Shown: in pieces, positions 48,915 through 57,775 of the stretch
Layout: each line of letters opens with the position of its first letter
How positions within the stretch are numbered: the stretch's first letter is position 1
Assembly (NCBI GenBank): GCA_964391865.1
Contig: CAYMNQ010000004.1
Span: forward strand, 248,001-312,000
Source of the DNA: DASZQL01 sp964391865
GTDB lineage: Bacteria; Planctomycetota; Phycisphaerae; Phycisphaerales; UBA1924
Direction of reading: 5' to 3'
DNA length: 64,000 bases
Made by a program: the position numbers and the translations under genes
The notes under the pieces: generated by a model
Databases searched by the model: none
The model's input: only the letters and a program-made list of their open reading frames with translations
What the model was told of the DNA's origin: nothing

Positions 48915-50063
48915 TCATGTGCACGCAGCGTTCCAATTGGAAATGACGATCGCGAGATCATCAAGCCCGCGCGTGCCGTCGCCGTTCAGGTCGCCGAACT
49001 GTCCCGGCGCGCCCGGTCGGCCCCAGTTTGCGATGACGACGGCGAGATCTGGTAGTCCGACCGTGCCGTCGCCGTCGGCGTCGCCGGGGCAGGCTGGCGG
49101 CGGGAGCAGGCGCGACACGAAGAATTCGAGTGTCGCGGCTTCGATCGCTTCACCGAGCGGGCCGTGCCCCGCACCGGAGACCTGCCGGTAATCACGGAAG
49201 ACTCCCGCCGCGCTCAGCGCATTGGCGAGTCGAGTGCTCTGCATCAAAGGCACGACCGTGTCATTTGTCCCGTGCGCGATGAAGAAGGGTGGATCGGCCG
49301 GATCGACGGAACTGACAGGGTTCAACTGATTGCACAGGGCGACCAGCGCCGGGTACGGCGGGTTCGGATTGTTCAGGTTGGCGCGAATGTTCCCGATCCC
49401 CTGCCCCGGGTCATCCCAGCCCACCAACCGCGACTCCGCAGACCCGGGCGCGTCATGATCGAGGGCTGAGCCGGGTGGCGTCGTCACATCCGGGTTCATG
49501 TTCAGCAGGTCCGTTGGTCCGAAGTAGTCGGCTACGGCTTGCAGCGACGACGACTGGCCCGGGTTCCCGCCGACGGTCCCTTCGAGCGTTGGATCATTCC
49601 CGGAAGTTCCGGCGAGGGCGGCGAGATGGCCGCCGGCGGACGAGCCCCACGCGCCGAAGCGCGCCGGGTTCAGATTGTATGTCGCCGCGTTGGCGCGGAG
49701 GAACCGGATCGCGCCTTTCACGTCGTGGATCTGCGCGGGGAACGTGACCGACTCCCCGCCGAAGAGGGCCGCTTGGCTGGTCAGTCTGTACGTCACGCTG
49801 GCGACCGCGATGCCGCGCGGCAGCAACTGTGTCGCAAGCCCGGCTGGGAAGCGCGACCCGCCCGACCAACCGCCGCCGTGAATCCACACCACGCAGGGGA
49901 ACGGGCCCGCGCCGGCCGGGACATAGACATCAAGCTGCAGCGCCCGCCCGCCCACGACCGCGTACGTCTGCGCGGGGAAGGTGGGCATCACTTGAGCTGA
50001 TGCCGCGGTTGAACACAGGCCGACGAACGCAGTTAGCAGTACTCGTGAGAGCATTCGGGGCAT
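48915..50063 (-). CDS. Secreted esterase/lipase (BD-FAE-type) with dockerin-like tail
   Basis: A 382-residue protein with a signal peptide (about 1-24). Residues ~40-320 form an alpha/beta hydrolase of the BD-FAE/hormone-sensitive-lipase type: the oxyanion HGGGWSGGS near 65-73, the nucleophile elbow WGSSAGGHLAAL near 140-151, Asp in a FIAHGTNDTVVPL segment near 265, and His in SGAGHGPLGE. The C-terminal ~57 residues are two dockerin repeats, GDADGDGTVGLPDLAVVIANWG and DLNGDGTRGLDDLAIVISNW, ending AACT. It probably releases ester groups from polysaccharides or peptides at the surface. A GGAGG 7 nt before the ATG decides the start. Confidence 0.87.
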   Translation of the reverse strand: MPRMLSRVLLTAFVGLCSTAASAQVMPTFPAQTYAVVGGRALQLDVYVPAGAGPFPCVVWIHGGGWSGGSRFPAGLATQLLPRGIAVASVTYRLTSQAALFGGESVTFPAQIHDVKGAIRFLRANAATYNLNPARFGAWGSSAGGHLAALAGTSGNDPTLEGTVGGNPGQSSSLQAVADYFGPTDLLNMNPDVTTPPGSALDHDAPGSAESRLVGWDDPGQGIGNIRANLNNPNPPYPALVALCNQLNPVSSVDPADPPFFIAHGTNDTVVPLMQSTRLANALSAAGVFRDYRQVSGAGHGPLGEAIEAATLEFFVSRLLPPPACPGDADGDGTVGLPDLAVVIANWGRPGAPGQFGDLNGDGTRGLDDLAIVISNWNAACT

Positions 50064-50218
50064 GACTCGTCCTCCGCGATGGATCAGTGAATTCGATCCG
50101 TGGTGCGCATCCGAGAGATTTTTTTCATCAAGCGGCGTGTTTGAGTTCGGTTCTTCAGACGCAGGCCACGCACTCTCACCTCAACTCACGCTTAACCGCA
50201 GCATGAAAGCGATGTGTT

Positions 50219-52954
50219 CTACGGGCAGGTCGCGCCCCAGTTCAGCAGGATGATCGCCAGATCGTCGAGCCCGACGAAGCCGTCGCCCGTCAGGTCGCCG
50301 CTCGTCAGCGGCGTGACGCTGCTCGCCCAGTTGACGATCACAAGCGCCACGTCGGCGAGGTCGACCGAGAGGTCGTGGTTCGCGTCGCCGGTCGGGCCGC
50401 TGCCGGGGCCGCCCGGGATGATGTTGGCGTTCGCGGGGTTGGAGCAGGCGTCGAGTTCATCGCGGTCGAAGAACCCGTCGGCGTCGCGGTCGATGCCCAT
50501 GCGCACCTCCGTGCCGCGCGGCACGCCGGTGATGGTCAGCGTGCTGCCGATCGTGGGGTTGGTGCGGAGCTGCGTGAGTGTGACGACTTCGCCCGTGCGG
50601 TCGCTCTGGAAGTTGCCGGCGGAGGTGTAGCTGAAGCCGCGGTACACGCCGTTGAACATGCCCTTCGCGATGATTGAGAGGTTCGACGGCGGGATGGTGC
50701 GGTCGGCCTGCGCCTGGAGCGTGTTCAGGAAGTTGATCGTCGCGGGGTCGTTGTTGTTGACGCCGTCGATCGTGATCTGCGCGCCGACGGCGGGGTGCGT
50801 CTCGGTGCTGAAGCACATGAGGAAGGCTTCGATGTCGCGGCGTTGCCCGTTGTTCATCGTGAACACCGGGTTCTGCAGGTACTGGAAGATCGATTCGTCC
50901 GAGCCGTCGTGGAGCATGCCGAAGCCGAGGTTGCCGCTGAGCGAGGCGCGGTTGAAGCCGACCTTTTCGTAGAGGTTGCGCAGGTGCGGGACTTTGAAGG
51001 TCTGCTGTTCGCCCACGAAGTTGCCGGGCATGATGGCGCGGTTGGTGCCGACGACGGGGTTGGCGTGGCAGACGACGCACGAGCGCACGCCGCCGACAGT
51101 GCCGTTGTTGCCGAAGACGATGCCGCCGGTCTGCGGGTTGCCGGTGAAGCCGGGGATGCTCGTGGGCAAGCCGTCCGCGAGGGTGCGGTTGGGCTGCGGC
51201 GGGAAGCGCATCGTCGCCACCATGTCGGTGAACTGTTGCATCTGCGGGTTGGTGGGCGGGGCGTCGTCGCCCTGCAGGCCCACGAACGCGCCGTTGAAGG
51301 CGGTGAGGTTCGGTCGATCGCCGCGCCAGTGCATCGGGCCGTTGCCGACGATGCCCTGCAGGGTCTGCGTCGCCATCGGGCCTTTCATGGGGTGGTAGGG
51401 GATACACGGCTGACCTTGGAAGGGCGGCGGGGGCAACGCCGCGGCGCAGCCCTGGCTGAACGGATCAACGCTTCCCGCCGGGTTGCCGAGGTCCCACGAG
51501 AGTTGGTCCATGCGGCCATCGATGTGGCAGCTCGCGCACGCGACCTGACCCAAGCCGCTGGTGAGATGCGTGTCGTAGAGGAACGGGCGGCCGGTTTTGA
51601 TGACGTCGGGCGTGGGGTCGAAGAACGACAGCCGGCCCACCTCGCTGTTGCTCGCGGTATCGACGACCGAGATGGTGCCGTCGAATCGGTTGAGTACATA
51701 GAGGCGCGAGCGTGATTCGTCGAGCGCCACGCCGGTGGGGCCGGTTCCGAGGTCGAGGCGCGCCACGCGGTTGAGCGCGCTATCGAGCACCAGCAGGTTG
51801 TTCGAGCCCATGCCGGTGACAAACGCGCGCGTGCCGGCGGCGTTCCACGCGATGCCGCGCGGGTCGCCGATCGACTGGTCACGCTGCGCCTGCGGGATCG
51901 TGCCGGCGAGATAGGTGAGGTGCGGGTTGAGGTCCGTGGGCAGGCTGAGCGCCGGCGTCGCGGGGTCGAACTCAGCCGCGTGGACGCGGACGAACGTGCC
52001 GGTGAGGTTCGGCTCGAATCGGATGTGGTTCGTCGCTTCCTGCCCGACCACCGTGACCAGCCCGCTCGCGGGGTTCACCGCGATCGACATGTTGGTGGTC
52101 AGCAGGCCGCCCGCGTATGTGACGCTCAATGTGTTCGCGTCGATGATCGCGGCGTCGTGATCGTTGAGGTCCCACGTCACTCGGCTGGTCCAGTCGCCGC
52201 CGTTGTCGTCGAGCCACTGCGCGCCGGTCTTTTTCACGATCAGCGCGACTCGGGGCGGGACGCCCAGCCCGCCCGCGATGGGCGGGAAGAACGCCGCGCC
52301 GTCGTTTGGCGGCGGGTTCTGCCCGGCGTAGGGGCCCGTCGGATCGCTGACCACTTCGCGCGGGATGATGGTGGTCTTGTTCCCGCCGTCGAGGATGGCG
52401 GCGAAGACGCGCGTGCCGTCGGTCGCGAGAGCGCGCGGCTCCTCGCCCTCGATGTTCACCGTCTGCTGTGCTCCGAGCGGGTTCAGGGCATCAAGCACGC
52501 GGACCTGATTGCGCTGCGAGATGCTGACGAAGGCGCGCAGCGGCGCGCCGGCGAAGACGACGTCGCACGGCTCGTCGCCCACGTTCACGCTCGCCGTCAC
52601 GCGCATCGAGGGGAGGTCGATGATGCTCACGTTGTCCGAGACATGATTGACGACCCAGATCTCAGAGTTCGTTCGCGCCCGGACGGCGACGGGTTCGAGA
52701 CCTACGTCGATCGAGCCGACTTGAACGGGCCACGCGCCGGTGAGGTCGAAAATCTCGATGCGGTGGTCGGCGGTGTTCGCGACCAGCAGGCGCGAGCCGT
52801 CGGGCGTGACCTCGACGGGGTGGATCGGCGGCGTCTCAAAGTTGTAGAACCCGGTTTGCGCGGGCGCCGAGCCGGCGAGTGCGAACAGCGCGAGCGAACA
52901 GAAACCGCCGGCGCGGAGCGACAGCGTGACACCATGAGTGGACAGCGCAGCCAT
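50219..52954 (-). CDS. Secreted beta-propeller / cytochrome c / dockerin-like protein
   Basis: A 911-residue exported protein. After a signal peptide (about 1-33), residues ~40-450 form a YVTN-type beta-propeller (NIEGEEPRALATDGTRVFAA, MTVIPR-like strands). Two heme-binding motifs follow in a diheme peroxidase-like region: CASCH at 473-477 and CVVCH at 626-630, with SWDLGNPAG, KGPMATQTLQGI and FKVPHLRNLYEKVGFNRASL between and after them, as in MauG/cytochrome-c-peroxidase relatives. The last ~60 residues are dockerin repeats, GDANHDLSVDLADVALVIVNW and GDLTGDGFVGLDDLAIILLNW, ending GATCP. This is an extracellular redox protein; substrate is unknown. I start at ATG 52954. Confidence 0.83.
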   Translation of the reverse strand: MAALSTHGVTLSLRAGGFCSLALFALAGSAPAQTGFYNFETPPIHPVEVTPDGSRLLVANTADHRIEIFDLTGAWPVQVGSIDVGLEPVAVRARTNSEIWVVNHVSDNVSIIDLPSMRVTASVNVGDEPCDVVFAGAPLRAFVSISQRNQVRVLDALNPLGAQQTVNIEGEEPRALATDGTRVFAAILDGGNKTTIIPREVVSDPTGPYAGQNPPPNDGAAFFPPIAGGLGVPPRVALIVKKTGAQWLDDNGGDWTSRVTWDLNDHDAAIIDANTLSVTYAGGLLTTNMSIAVNPASGLVTVVGQEATNHIRFEPNLTGTFVRVHAAEFDPATPALSLPTDLNPHLTYLAGTIPQAQRDQSIGDPRGIAWNAAGTRAFVTGMGSNNLLVLDSALNRVARLDLGTGPTGVALDESRSRLYVLNRFDGTISVVDTASNSEVGRLSFFDPTPDVIKTGRPFLYDTHLTSGLGQVACASCHIDGRMDQLSWDLGNPAGSVDPFSQGCAAALPPPPFQGQPCIPYHPMKGPMATQTLQGIVGNGPMHWRGDRPNLTAFNGAFVGLQGDDAPPTNPQMQQFTDMVATMRFPPQPNRTLADGLPTSIPGFTGNPQTGGIVFGNNGTVGGVRSCVVCHANPVVGTNRAIMPGNFVGEQQTFKVPHLRNLYEKVGFNRASLSGNLGFGMLHDGSDESIFQYLQNPVFTMNNGQRRDIEAFLMCFSTETHPAVGAQITIDGVNNNDPATINFLNTLQAQADRTIPPSNLSIIAKGMFNGVYRGFSYTSAGNFQSDRTGEVVTLTQLRTNPTIGSTLTITGVPRGTEVRMGIDRDADGFFDRDELDACSNPANANIIPGGPGSGPTGDANHDLSVDLADVALVIVNWASSVTPLTSGDLTGDGFVGLDDLAIILLNWGATCP

Positions 52955-53208
52955 GTGTTGCCTCACTTTCAAACCCTCTGACCGAGACGCCCGCAGCGAG
53001 TTTCCCGGACGCACATTGGGAAGGCCCGCCCCCGGAGCCGGCTGGACACCGCCGCGGACCACACACCGGAACGGCTCGGCACAGCCAGTATTGCCCAATT
53101 TTCGGAACTCGCGGCGCAGATTCTAGGCTTTCGAGATGATTTTCTTTCTGCGGGGCCGGTCGGCGCGGCTTCGGCGAATGGATGAATTCGCTGATGCGAC
53201 GGGCTGAA

Positions 53209-53236
53209 TGAAAAACGCCCGGGAATACCGGGCGTT
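53209..53236 (-). terminator. Intrinsic terminator for the 53271-54410 gene
   Basis: A perfect 9-bp stem (AACGCCCGG/CCGGGCGTT) with a five-base loop, followed on the minus strand by TTTTT. It lies 35 nt after the stop codon of the Tyr/Ser-rich protein gene. Confidence 0.8.
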
Positions 53237-53270
53237 GTGAAAGATGTATTCACGATCAGCGGGTTGGCGA

Positions 53271-54410
53271 TCAGCGCTGCGCGGTGGCGACCGCGTCCGC
53301 GCCGACCAAGCGGATCAGCGACTCGGTGCTCTGGTGCGCGTCGCCCATCGCCACCGCTTTCGCGAGGGCGGCGGCGGAGTCGTCGGTCTTGCGGCGGAGG
53401 TACTCGATCGACGCGAGCAGGAACCAGCGGTCCTCGTCGCGCCCTTGCTCGGCTTTCGCGCGAACCGAATTGGCAGCTTCTTCGAGCCGGGCGGCCATCG
53501 AATCGCCCAGCGGGACGAAGCCCACCGCGTCGGCGTTGGCGACGAAGGCGCGGCGCATGGCCCAGGCGGCGGTGTCCATGTCGCCCAGCATCGTCGCGGA
53601 GAGTGCGTAACCGACGCGGGCCGAGCCGTTGTTCTCGCCCGACGCCGCCTGCACGGCGAAGACCTTCGACGCCTGCTTGAAATCGCCCGAGTCGAGCAGT
53701 GTCCAGCCGTCCTGCTGCGCGAGCGCGGCGGTTGACTGAGCGGTCGAACTCACAGGCACGGCGGCGGGACGAGCGCCGCTGTTCGAAGCGAGCTGCGGGC
53801 GTTCGCGAGCGGGAGCGGCGGCAGCGGTTGCCGGGATGGACACGGCGGCGAGTTCGGAGTCCGTTGTCGTGCCGCCGACGGCGAGCGCGGTATTGCGCAC
53901 GACGGTCGGCCTCGCCGCGGCGGTCTCGCTTTGCCAATCACGGTACGCCGACGCCTGGCTCGACGCGCCGGGGCGCGAATCGTTGCGGTACGTCTGCACG
54001 CTCGACGCGTCGGCGTGGTACGAGTCACCTCCGGAATAATCATCGCGGCTCGACCAGTCTTCTCGCGAGTAGCCGCGGCTGTCACTCAGGCGACCGCTGT
54101 ACGAAAAGCCGACGGACCAGCCGCTGGAGTAGCGCGGGCCGCAGGAGGAGGAGTAGCGCGGGCGGTAGTAGACCGGCGCGCAAGACTCGTAGACGTAGGT
54201 TGGGCCGCAGGAGTAGGTGCGGCGCGGGGCGCACGATGAGTAGTGACCGCGGTAGTACCCGCCGGAATACCCCCCGTGGCGGTACCCGCCGCCGATGCTG
54301 ATGGAGACAGACGAGCACCCGCCCGCGTTCGCGGTGGAGGTGCCCGCGAGCGCGACCACAACCGACGCCATGCCCGCAGTGACGAACCGACCAAGGACGG
54401 ACCGGACCAT
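53271..54410 (-). CDS. Exported Gly/Ser/Tyr/Cys-rich protein with TPR-like C-terminus
   Basis: A 379-residue protein with a signal peptide (about 1-29). Residues ~30-125 are low-complexity and rich in Gly, Ser, Tyr and Cys (GGYRHGGYSGGYYRGHYSS, YRPRYSSSCGPRYSSGW), which recalls surface or crust proteins. A variable Thr/Ala-rich linker follows. The last ~150 residues are helical and repeat-like (DGWTLLDSGDFKQASKVFAVQAASGENNGSARVGYALSATMLGDMDTAAWAM), consistent with TPR/Sel1-type repeats. No family is recognised with confidence. An intrinsic terminator follows. A GGGACTC stretch precedes the ATG, without a clear Shine-Dalgarno. Confidence 0.7.
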   Translation of the reverse strand: MVRSVLGRFVTAGMASVVVALAGTSTANAGGCSSVSISIGGGYRHGGYSGGYYRGHYSSCAPRRTYSCGPTYVYESCAPVYYRPRYSSSCGPRYSSGWSVGFSYSGRLSDSRGYSREDWSSRDDYSGGDSYHADASSVQTYRNDSRPGASSQASAYRDWQSETAAARPTVVRNTALAVGGTTTDSELAAVSIPATAAAAPARERPQLASNSGARPAAVPVSSTAQSTAALAQQDGWTLLDSGDFKQASKVFAVQAASGENNGSARVGYALSATMLGDMDTAAWAMRRAFVANADAVGFVPLGDSMAARLEEAANSVRAKAEQGRDEDRWFLLASIEYLRRKTDDSAAALAKAVAMGDAHQSTESLIRLVGADAVATAQR

Positions 54411-54524
54411 ATGGTTTGAGTCCCGAATGAGCAGGGAGCGAGTCGCCGCGGGTCAAGCCGCTTGGGCGCACGCGCTGCTCATGGCTAATAGTACGCTCGA
54501 ACGGCGGGCGAGTGCCGGGAAAAT

Positions 54525-54553
54525 ACTCTTACAAAACCCGAATGTGTAAGAGT
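54525..54553. repeat. Palindrome in the divergent spacer before ftsW
   Basis: ACTCTTACA (54525-54533) and TGTAAGAGT (54545-54553) form a 9-bp inverted repeat with an 11-nt spacer in the otherwise featureless 54411-54743 gap. It may be an operator for one of the divergent genes. No terminator-like T-run follows. Confidence 0.4.
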
Positions 54554-54743
54554 GCGCTGAGTTCGCACGGGGGAGGGAGTCTTGCGTCTTGGCTAGACGC
54601 AGGGCGCAGAGCGCGACCCCGCACGCACACTCAGAGTCTTGAGCGCGCCACCCGGTGAGTTGTGTGCGCGCCATCCGCGTTCGCGCTCGCCGTAGGATGC
54701 TGGCCGAATTCAACGCTGCCCGTGGGGCGCACCCGATAACTGA

Positions 54744-55946
54744 ATGATGATCCGAGCCGGCCATGCCATCGCGTTGTGCGTTCTCGCCCTGCTGATGCTG
54801 GGCGTGGTGATGGTCAACTCGGCGGGGATGAACGTTGGCGGTCCATCGGCCGGGCGGGCGGTCACGCTTGAGACGGTGGTCTTCTCGAAGTCGGCGGTGT
54901 TCATGGTGCTGGCGCTGCTGGCTCTCGCGCTCGCGAGCCGGTTGCCGATCGATCGGCTGATCGGTTCGGCGGAGCGCGCGCGCTGGGTACCGATGCTGAT
55001 CCCGCTGACGCTGATCGCGCTCGCGATGGTGTACATGCCGGTGATCGGCAAGGAAGTGAACGGCTCGCGCCGCTGGATCGTGGCGCCGGGGACGACGATG
55101 CAGGCCCAGCCGTCGGAGATCGCGAAGTGGGCGGTGGTGCTGCTCGCCGCGTGGCTGGTGGTCCGGCAGGGCGAGCGCGTGCGCGAGTTCTGGCACGGGT
55201 TCGTGCCGGGGGTGTGCCTCGTGGGCATCTTCGCGGCGGTGGTGGCGAAGGAAGACCTCGGCACCGGCGCGCTGATCTTCGCCGCCGGCTCGGTGGTGCT
55301 GCTCGCCGCGGGCGTGCGCGTGCTGCACTTCATGTCGGCGGTGCCGGTGGTGGCGGCGGGCTTGGTCGCGGCGATCATCGACAGCCCGTACCGTCTCACG
55401 CGGTTGACGACGTTCCTCGATCCCTTCGCCGAACCGGAGAAAGCCGGCTTCCACATGGTGCAGTCGCTGGTCGCCGTTTCCAACGGTGAGGTCTTCGGGC
55501 GCGGGCTTGGCTTCGGCTTGCAGAAATTCGGCTACCTGCCCGAGGACACGACCGACTTCGTGTTCGCGATCGTCTGCGAGGAGTTGGGCGTTGCCGGCGC
55601 GGCGCTCGTGGTGTTCCTGTACATCACAGCGCTGTGGAGCGGGTGGTCGATCGTCAGGCGCCAGAGCGCGCCGATGCTGCGGCTTGTCGGGCTTGGGGTG
55701 CTCGTGACCTTCGGCATGCAGGCGGCGATTAACTTGCTGGTCGTGACGGGGCTGGCGCCGACGAAGGGGATCGCGTTGCCGCTGGTTTCTTCGGGAGGCA
55801 CGGGGTGGATTCTCACCGCCGGCTCGCTCGGGCTGCTGATGGCGATGGACCGTCTCGACGCGCGGCGGGAATCGGCGGCGGCGTTCGAACAACCCGTCTC
55901 TGCGGAGCTGCCGCGGATCGCGGCGCACCGCGTCTCCGCCGCGTGA
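54744..55946 (+). CDS. ftsW: SEDS-family lipid II polymerase/flippase partner, FtsW/RodA-type
   Basis: A 400-residue SEDS protein with about nine or ten membrane segments. Signature stretches: VNGSRRWI near residue 106, QPSEIAKWAVVL near 118, PYRLTRLTTFLDPF near 208, FGYLPEDTTDFVFAIVCEELG near 265 (the FtsW-type periplasmic loop), and GIALPLVSSGGTG near 345. SEDS proteins polymerise glycan strands with a class b PBP. FtsW is preferred to RodA from the murG neighbour and loop sequence, but the two are hard to tell apart. The stop is 6 nt before murG, so the pair is an operon. The ATG pair at 54744/54747 offers two starts. Confidence 0.92.
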   Translation: MMIRAGHAIALCVLALLMLGVVMVNSAGMNVGGPSAGRAVTLETVVFSKSAVFMVLALLALALASRLPIDRLIGSAERARWVPMLIPLTLIALAMVYMPVIGKEVNGSRRWIVAPGTTMQAQPSEIAKWAVVLLAAWLVVRQGERVREFWHGFVPGVCLVGIFAAVVAKEDLGTGALIFAAGSVVLLAAGVRVLHFMSAVPVVAAGLVAAIIDSPYRLTRLTTFLDPFAEPEKAGFHMVQSLVAVSNGEVFGRGLGFGLQKFGYLPEDTTDFVFAIVCEELGVAGAALVVFLYITALWSGWSIVRRQSAPMLRLVGLGVLVTFGMQAAINLLVVTGLAPTKGIALPLVSSGGTGWILTAGSLGLLMAMDRLDARRESAAAFEQPVSAELPRIAAHRVSAA

Positions 55947-55952
55947 ACGCGC

Positions 55953-57122
55953 ATGACGCCGCCGACGCGCACCCAGAACGTGTACCTGTTCGCCGGCGGC
56001 GGGACGGGCGGGCATCTGTATCCCGGTCTGGCGATCGCGGCTGAACTGCGGAAGATTGATCCGTCGTGCCGGTGTGTGTTTCTGTGCTCCGATCGCGCGA
56101 TCGACGCGAAGATTCTTGATGTGGAGTGCGCGGAGCGGGTGGTGATCCCCGCGAAGCCGCCGACGGTGCGCCCGGTGGGGTTGATGAAGTTCGCTCTGTC
56201 GTGGGGGCGATCGATCCGCGCGGCGCGTGGCGTGATGAGGCGCGTGCGCGACGAAGCGCGCGCGGGCGGTGCGGAGGCGCGGCTGGTGATGGCGGCGATG
56301 GGGGGGTTCGTCGCCGCCCCGGCGGTGCAGGCGGCCCAGGCCGAGCGCGTGCCGGTGGTGCTCGTGAATCTCGATGCGGTGCCGGGGAAGGCGAACCGGT
56401 GGATCGCCAAACACGCGGCGGGAACGGGGGCGCGGCTGAGCGCCACAGGGCCGGCGGGCGAAGGTTCGCGCGTGCCGAGCGCGTGGGAGGCGATCCCGCC
56501 GATCGTGCGGGAGTCGGTGGTCGCGCGCGAGTCACGCGAAGCGTGCCGCGGGAAACTTGGGCTTGATCCATTGAAGCCCTTGTTGTTCGTGACGGGCGGA
56601 AGCCAGGGCGCGGGGTCGATCAACGCGCTGATGCTGGCGCTGGCGCGCGAGCGTGCCGACGCGCTGCGCGGTTGGCAGGTGTTTCATCAGTGCGGCATGT
56701 CGGGCGAGGAGGAACTCTGCTCGGCGTACGCGGCGGCGGGGATCGCGGCGCGCGTCGTGCCCTTCTGGAACGACATGGCGTCGGCGTGGGGGGCGGCGGA
56801 GCTTGCCGTCAGCCGCTGCGGCGCCGGCGCCGTGGCGGAAGTTTGGGCGAACGCGGTGCCGACGGTGTTCCTGCCGTACCCGTATCACAAGGATGAGCAC
56901 CAGCGGATCAATGCGCTGCCCTTGGAGCGCGCCGGGGGCGCGGTGATCGTGCGCGACGACATCGATGCGGCGAAGAATCTCGCATCCGCCGGATCACGCA
57001 TCATGGCGATGCTGTGCGATACATCACGGCGCGAGTCGATGCGCGGGGCATTGCGAGCGCTCGGCCCGGCGAACGGCGCAGCGGTGGCAGCGCAGCGTCT
57101 GCATCGCGCCGGGAACAAATAG
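55953..57122 (+). CDS. murG: UDP-GlcNAc:lipid I N-acetylglucosaminyltransferase
   Basis: MurG adds GlcNAc to lipid I to make lipid II at the inner leaflet. The 389-residue GT-B protein has the N-terminal FAGGGTGGHLYPGLAIAAEL (G-loops 15-20), VVIPAKPPTVRPVGLMKF, MGGFVAAPAVQAA and, in the donor half, FVTGGSQGAGSINAL, PFWNDMASAWGAAELAVSRCGAGAVAEV and PYPYHKDEHQRINAL. It follows ftsW closely, as in the dcw cluster. A bidirectional hairpin terminator follows 1-2 nt after the stop. The start ATG at 55953 is family-typical with a short extension (TPPTRTQN). Confidence 0.95.
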   Translation: MTPPTRTQNVYLFAGGGTGGHLYPGLAIAAELRKIDPSCRCVFLCSDRAIDAKILDVECAERVVIPAKPPTVRPVGLMKFALSWGRSIRAARGVMRRVRDEARAGGAEARLVMAAMGGFVAAPAVQAAQAERVPVVLVNLDAVPGKANRWIAKHAAGTGARLSATGPAGEGSRVPSAWEAIPPIVRESVVARESREACRGKLGLDPLKPLLFVTGGSQGAGSINALMLALARERADALRGWQVFHQCGMSGEEELCSAYAAAGIAARVVPFWNDMASAWGAAELAVSRCGAGAVAEVWANAVPTVFLPYPYHKDEHQRINALPLERAGGAVIVRDDIDAAKNLASAGSRIMAMLCDTSRRESMRGALRALGPANGAAVAAQRLHRAGNK

Positions 57123-57123
57123 A

Positions 57124-57152
57124 ACAGGACGCGGGGGTCGCCCGCGTCCTGT
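57124..57152. terminator. Hairpin between convergent murG and the Kazal-peptide array
   Basis: A 12-bp perfect stem ACAGGACGCGGG/CCCGCGTCCTGT with a five-base loop directly follows the murG stop. It lacks a clear T-run on either strand but its position between convergent genes suggests termination both ways. Confidence 0.6.
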
Positions 57153-57182
57153 CATCAATGCATCAACGATGAAGCGAACGGC

Positions 57183-57419
57183 TTACTTGACGTCGCCGCC
57201 CCACGGCACGCAGTTGGTCTGCCCGGCGCAGCCCGCCTGGCAGCCGTTGCTGTAGACGAGCCCGTTGGGGCAGATCACCGGCGCATAGACGTCCGGGCAG
57301 ATGCACGGACGCGGGCGCGGGCGGATCGCCGACGCGGTCGACGCGAACAGCCCGACGCCGATCACGCCGACGATCGAACAGACGAACGCGCGCTTCACGT
57401 AACGGTTGGACAGCATCAT
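57183..57419 (-). CDS. Exported Kazal-like peptide 1
   Basis: A 78-residue exported peptide. A signal peptide (about 1-29, KRAFVCSIVGVIGVGLFASTASA) is followed by a Pro/Arg stretch and CICPDVYAPVICPNGLVYSN, then GCQAGCAGQTNCVP. The cysteine spacing and PV-C-x-NG-x-x-YSN-x-C-x-A-x-C pattern match the Kazal-type serine protease inhibitor fold. The next gene on the strand is a paralogue with the same layout. GGAGAAG precedes the ATG at 57419; the second Met offers an alternative start. Inhibition of a protease is inference from the fold; no target is known. Confidence 0.75.
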   Translation of the reverse strand: MMLSNRYVKRAFVCSIVGVIGVGLFASTASAIRPRPRPCICPDVYAPVICPNGLVYSNGCQAGCAGQTNCVPWGGDVK

Positions 57420-57488
57420 GCTTCTCCAGAAGAAAACAGGCACGACGAGCGCCCGCCCACGCGGCGGGTGTCGCACGAGCCGCAGCGA

Positions 57489-57728
57489 TTACTCAAAGAA
57501 GATCGGGTCCCAGAACGGCACACAGTTGGTCTGCCCCTCGCAGCGCGCGAAACAGGAGTTGCTGTAGACCTGACCGTTGGGGCAGAGCACCGGGGCGTAG
57601 ATCATCGGGCACGCGAAGCAGGGGGGCCGCACGATGAACGCGGCGGAGGCGGAGTACGCGCCGGCCCCGATGACCATCGAGACTGCGATGCCGAGACCGA
57701 GCTTGGCGAGGCGGAATGACTTCTTCAT
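57489..57728 (-). CDS. Exported Kazal-like peptide 2
   Basis: A 79-residue paralogue of its neighbour. The signal peptide (about 1-30) is followed by RPPCFACPMIYAPVLCPNGQ, then VYSNSCFARCEGQTNCVPFW, with the same Kazal-type cysteine pattern. GGAGA lies 6 nt before the ATG at 57728, a strong site. The three copies all run on the minus strand with 69- and 47-nt gaps, an obvious tandem duplication. The middle copy is intact and best preserved, and its C-terminus (DPIFFE) differs from the others. Confidence 0.78.
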   Translation of the reverse strand: MKKSFRLAKLGLGIAVSMVIGAGAYSASAAFIVRPPCFACPMIYAPVLCPNGQVYSNSCFARCEGQTNCVPFWDPIFFE

Positions 57729-57775
57729 GTGATCTCTCCTTAAGAAGGAACTGAAACCTCAACAAACGTCGACGA

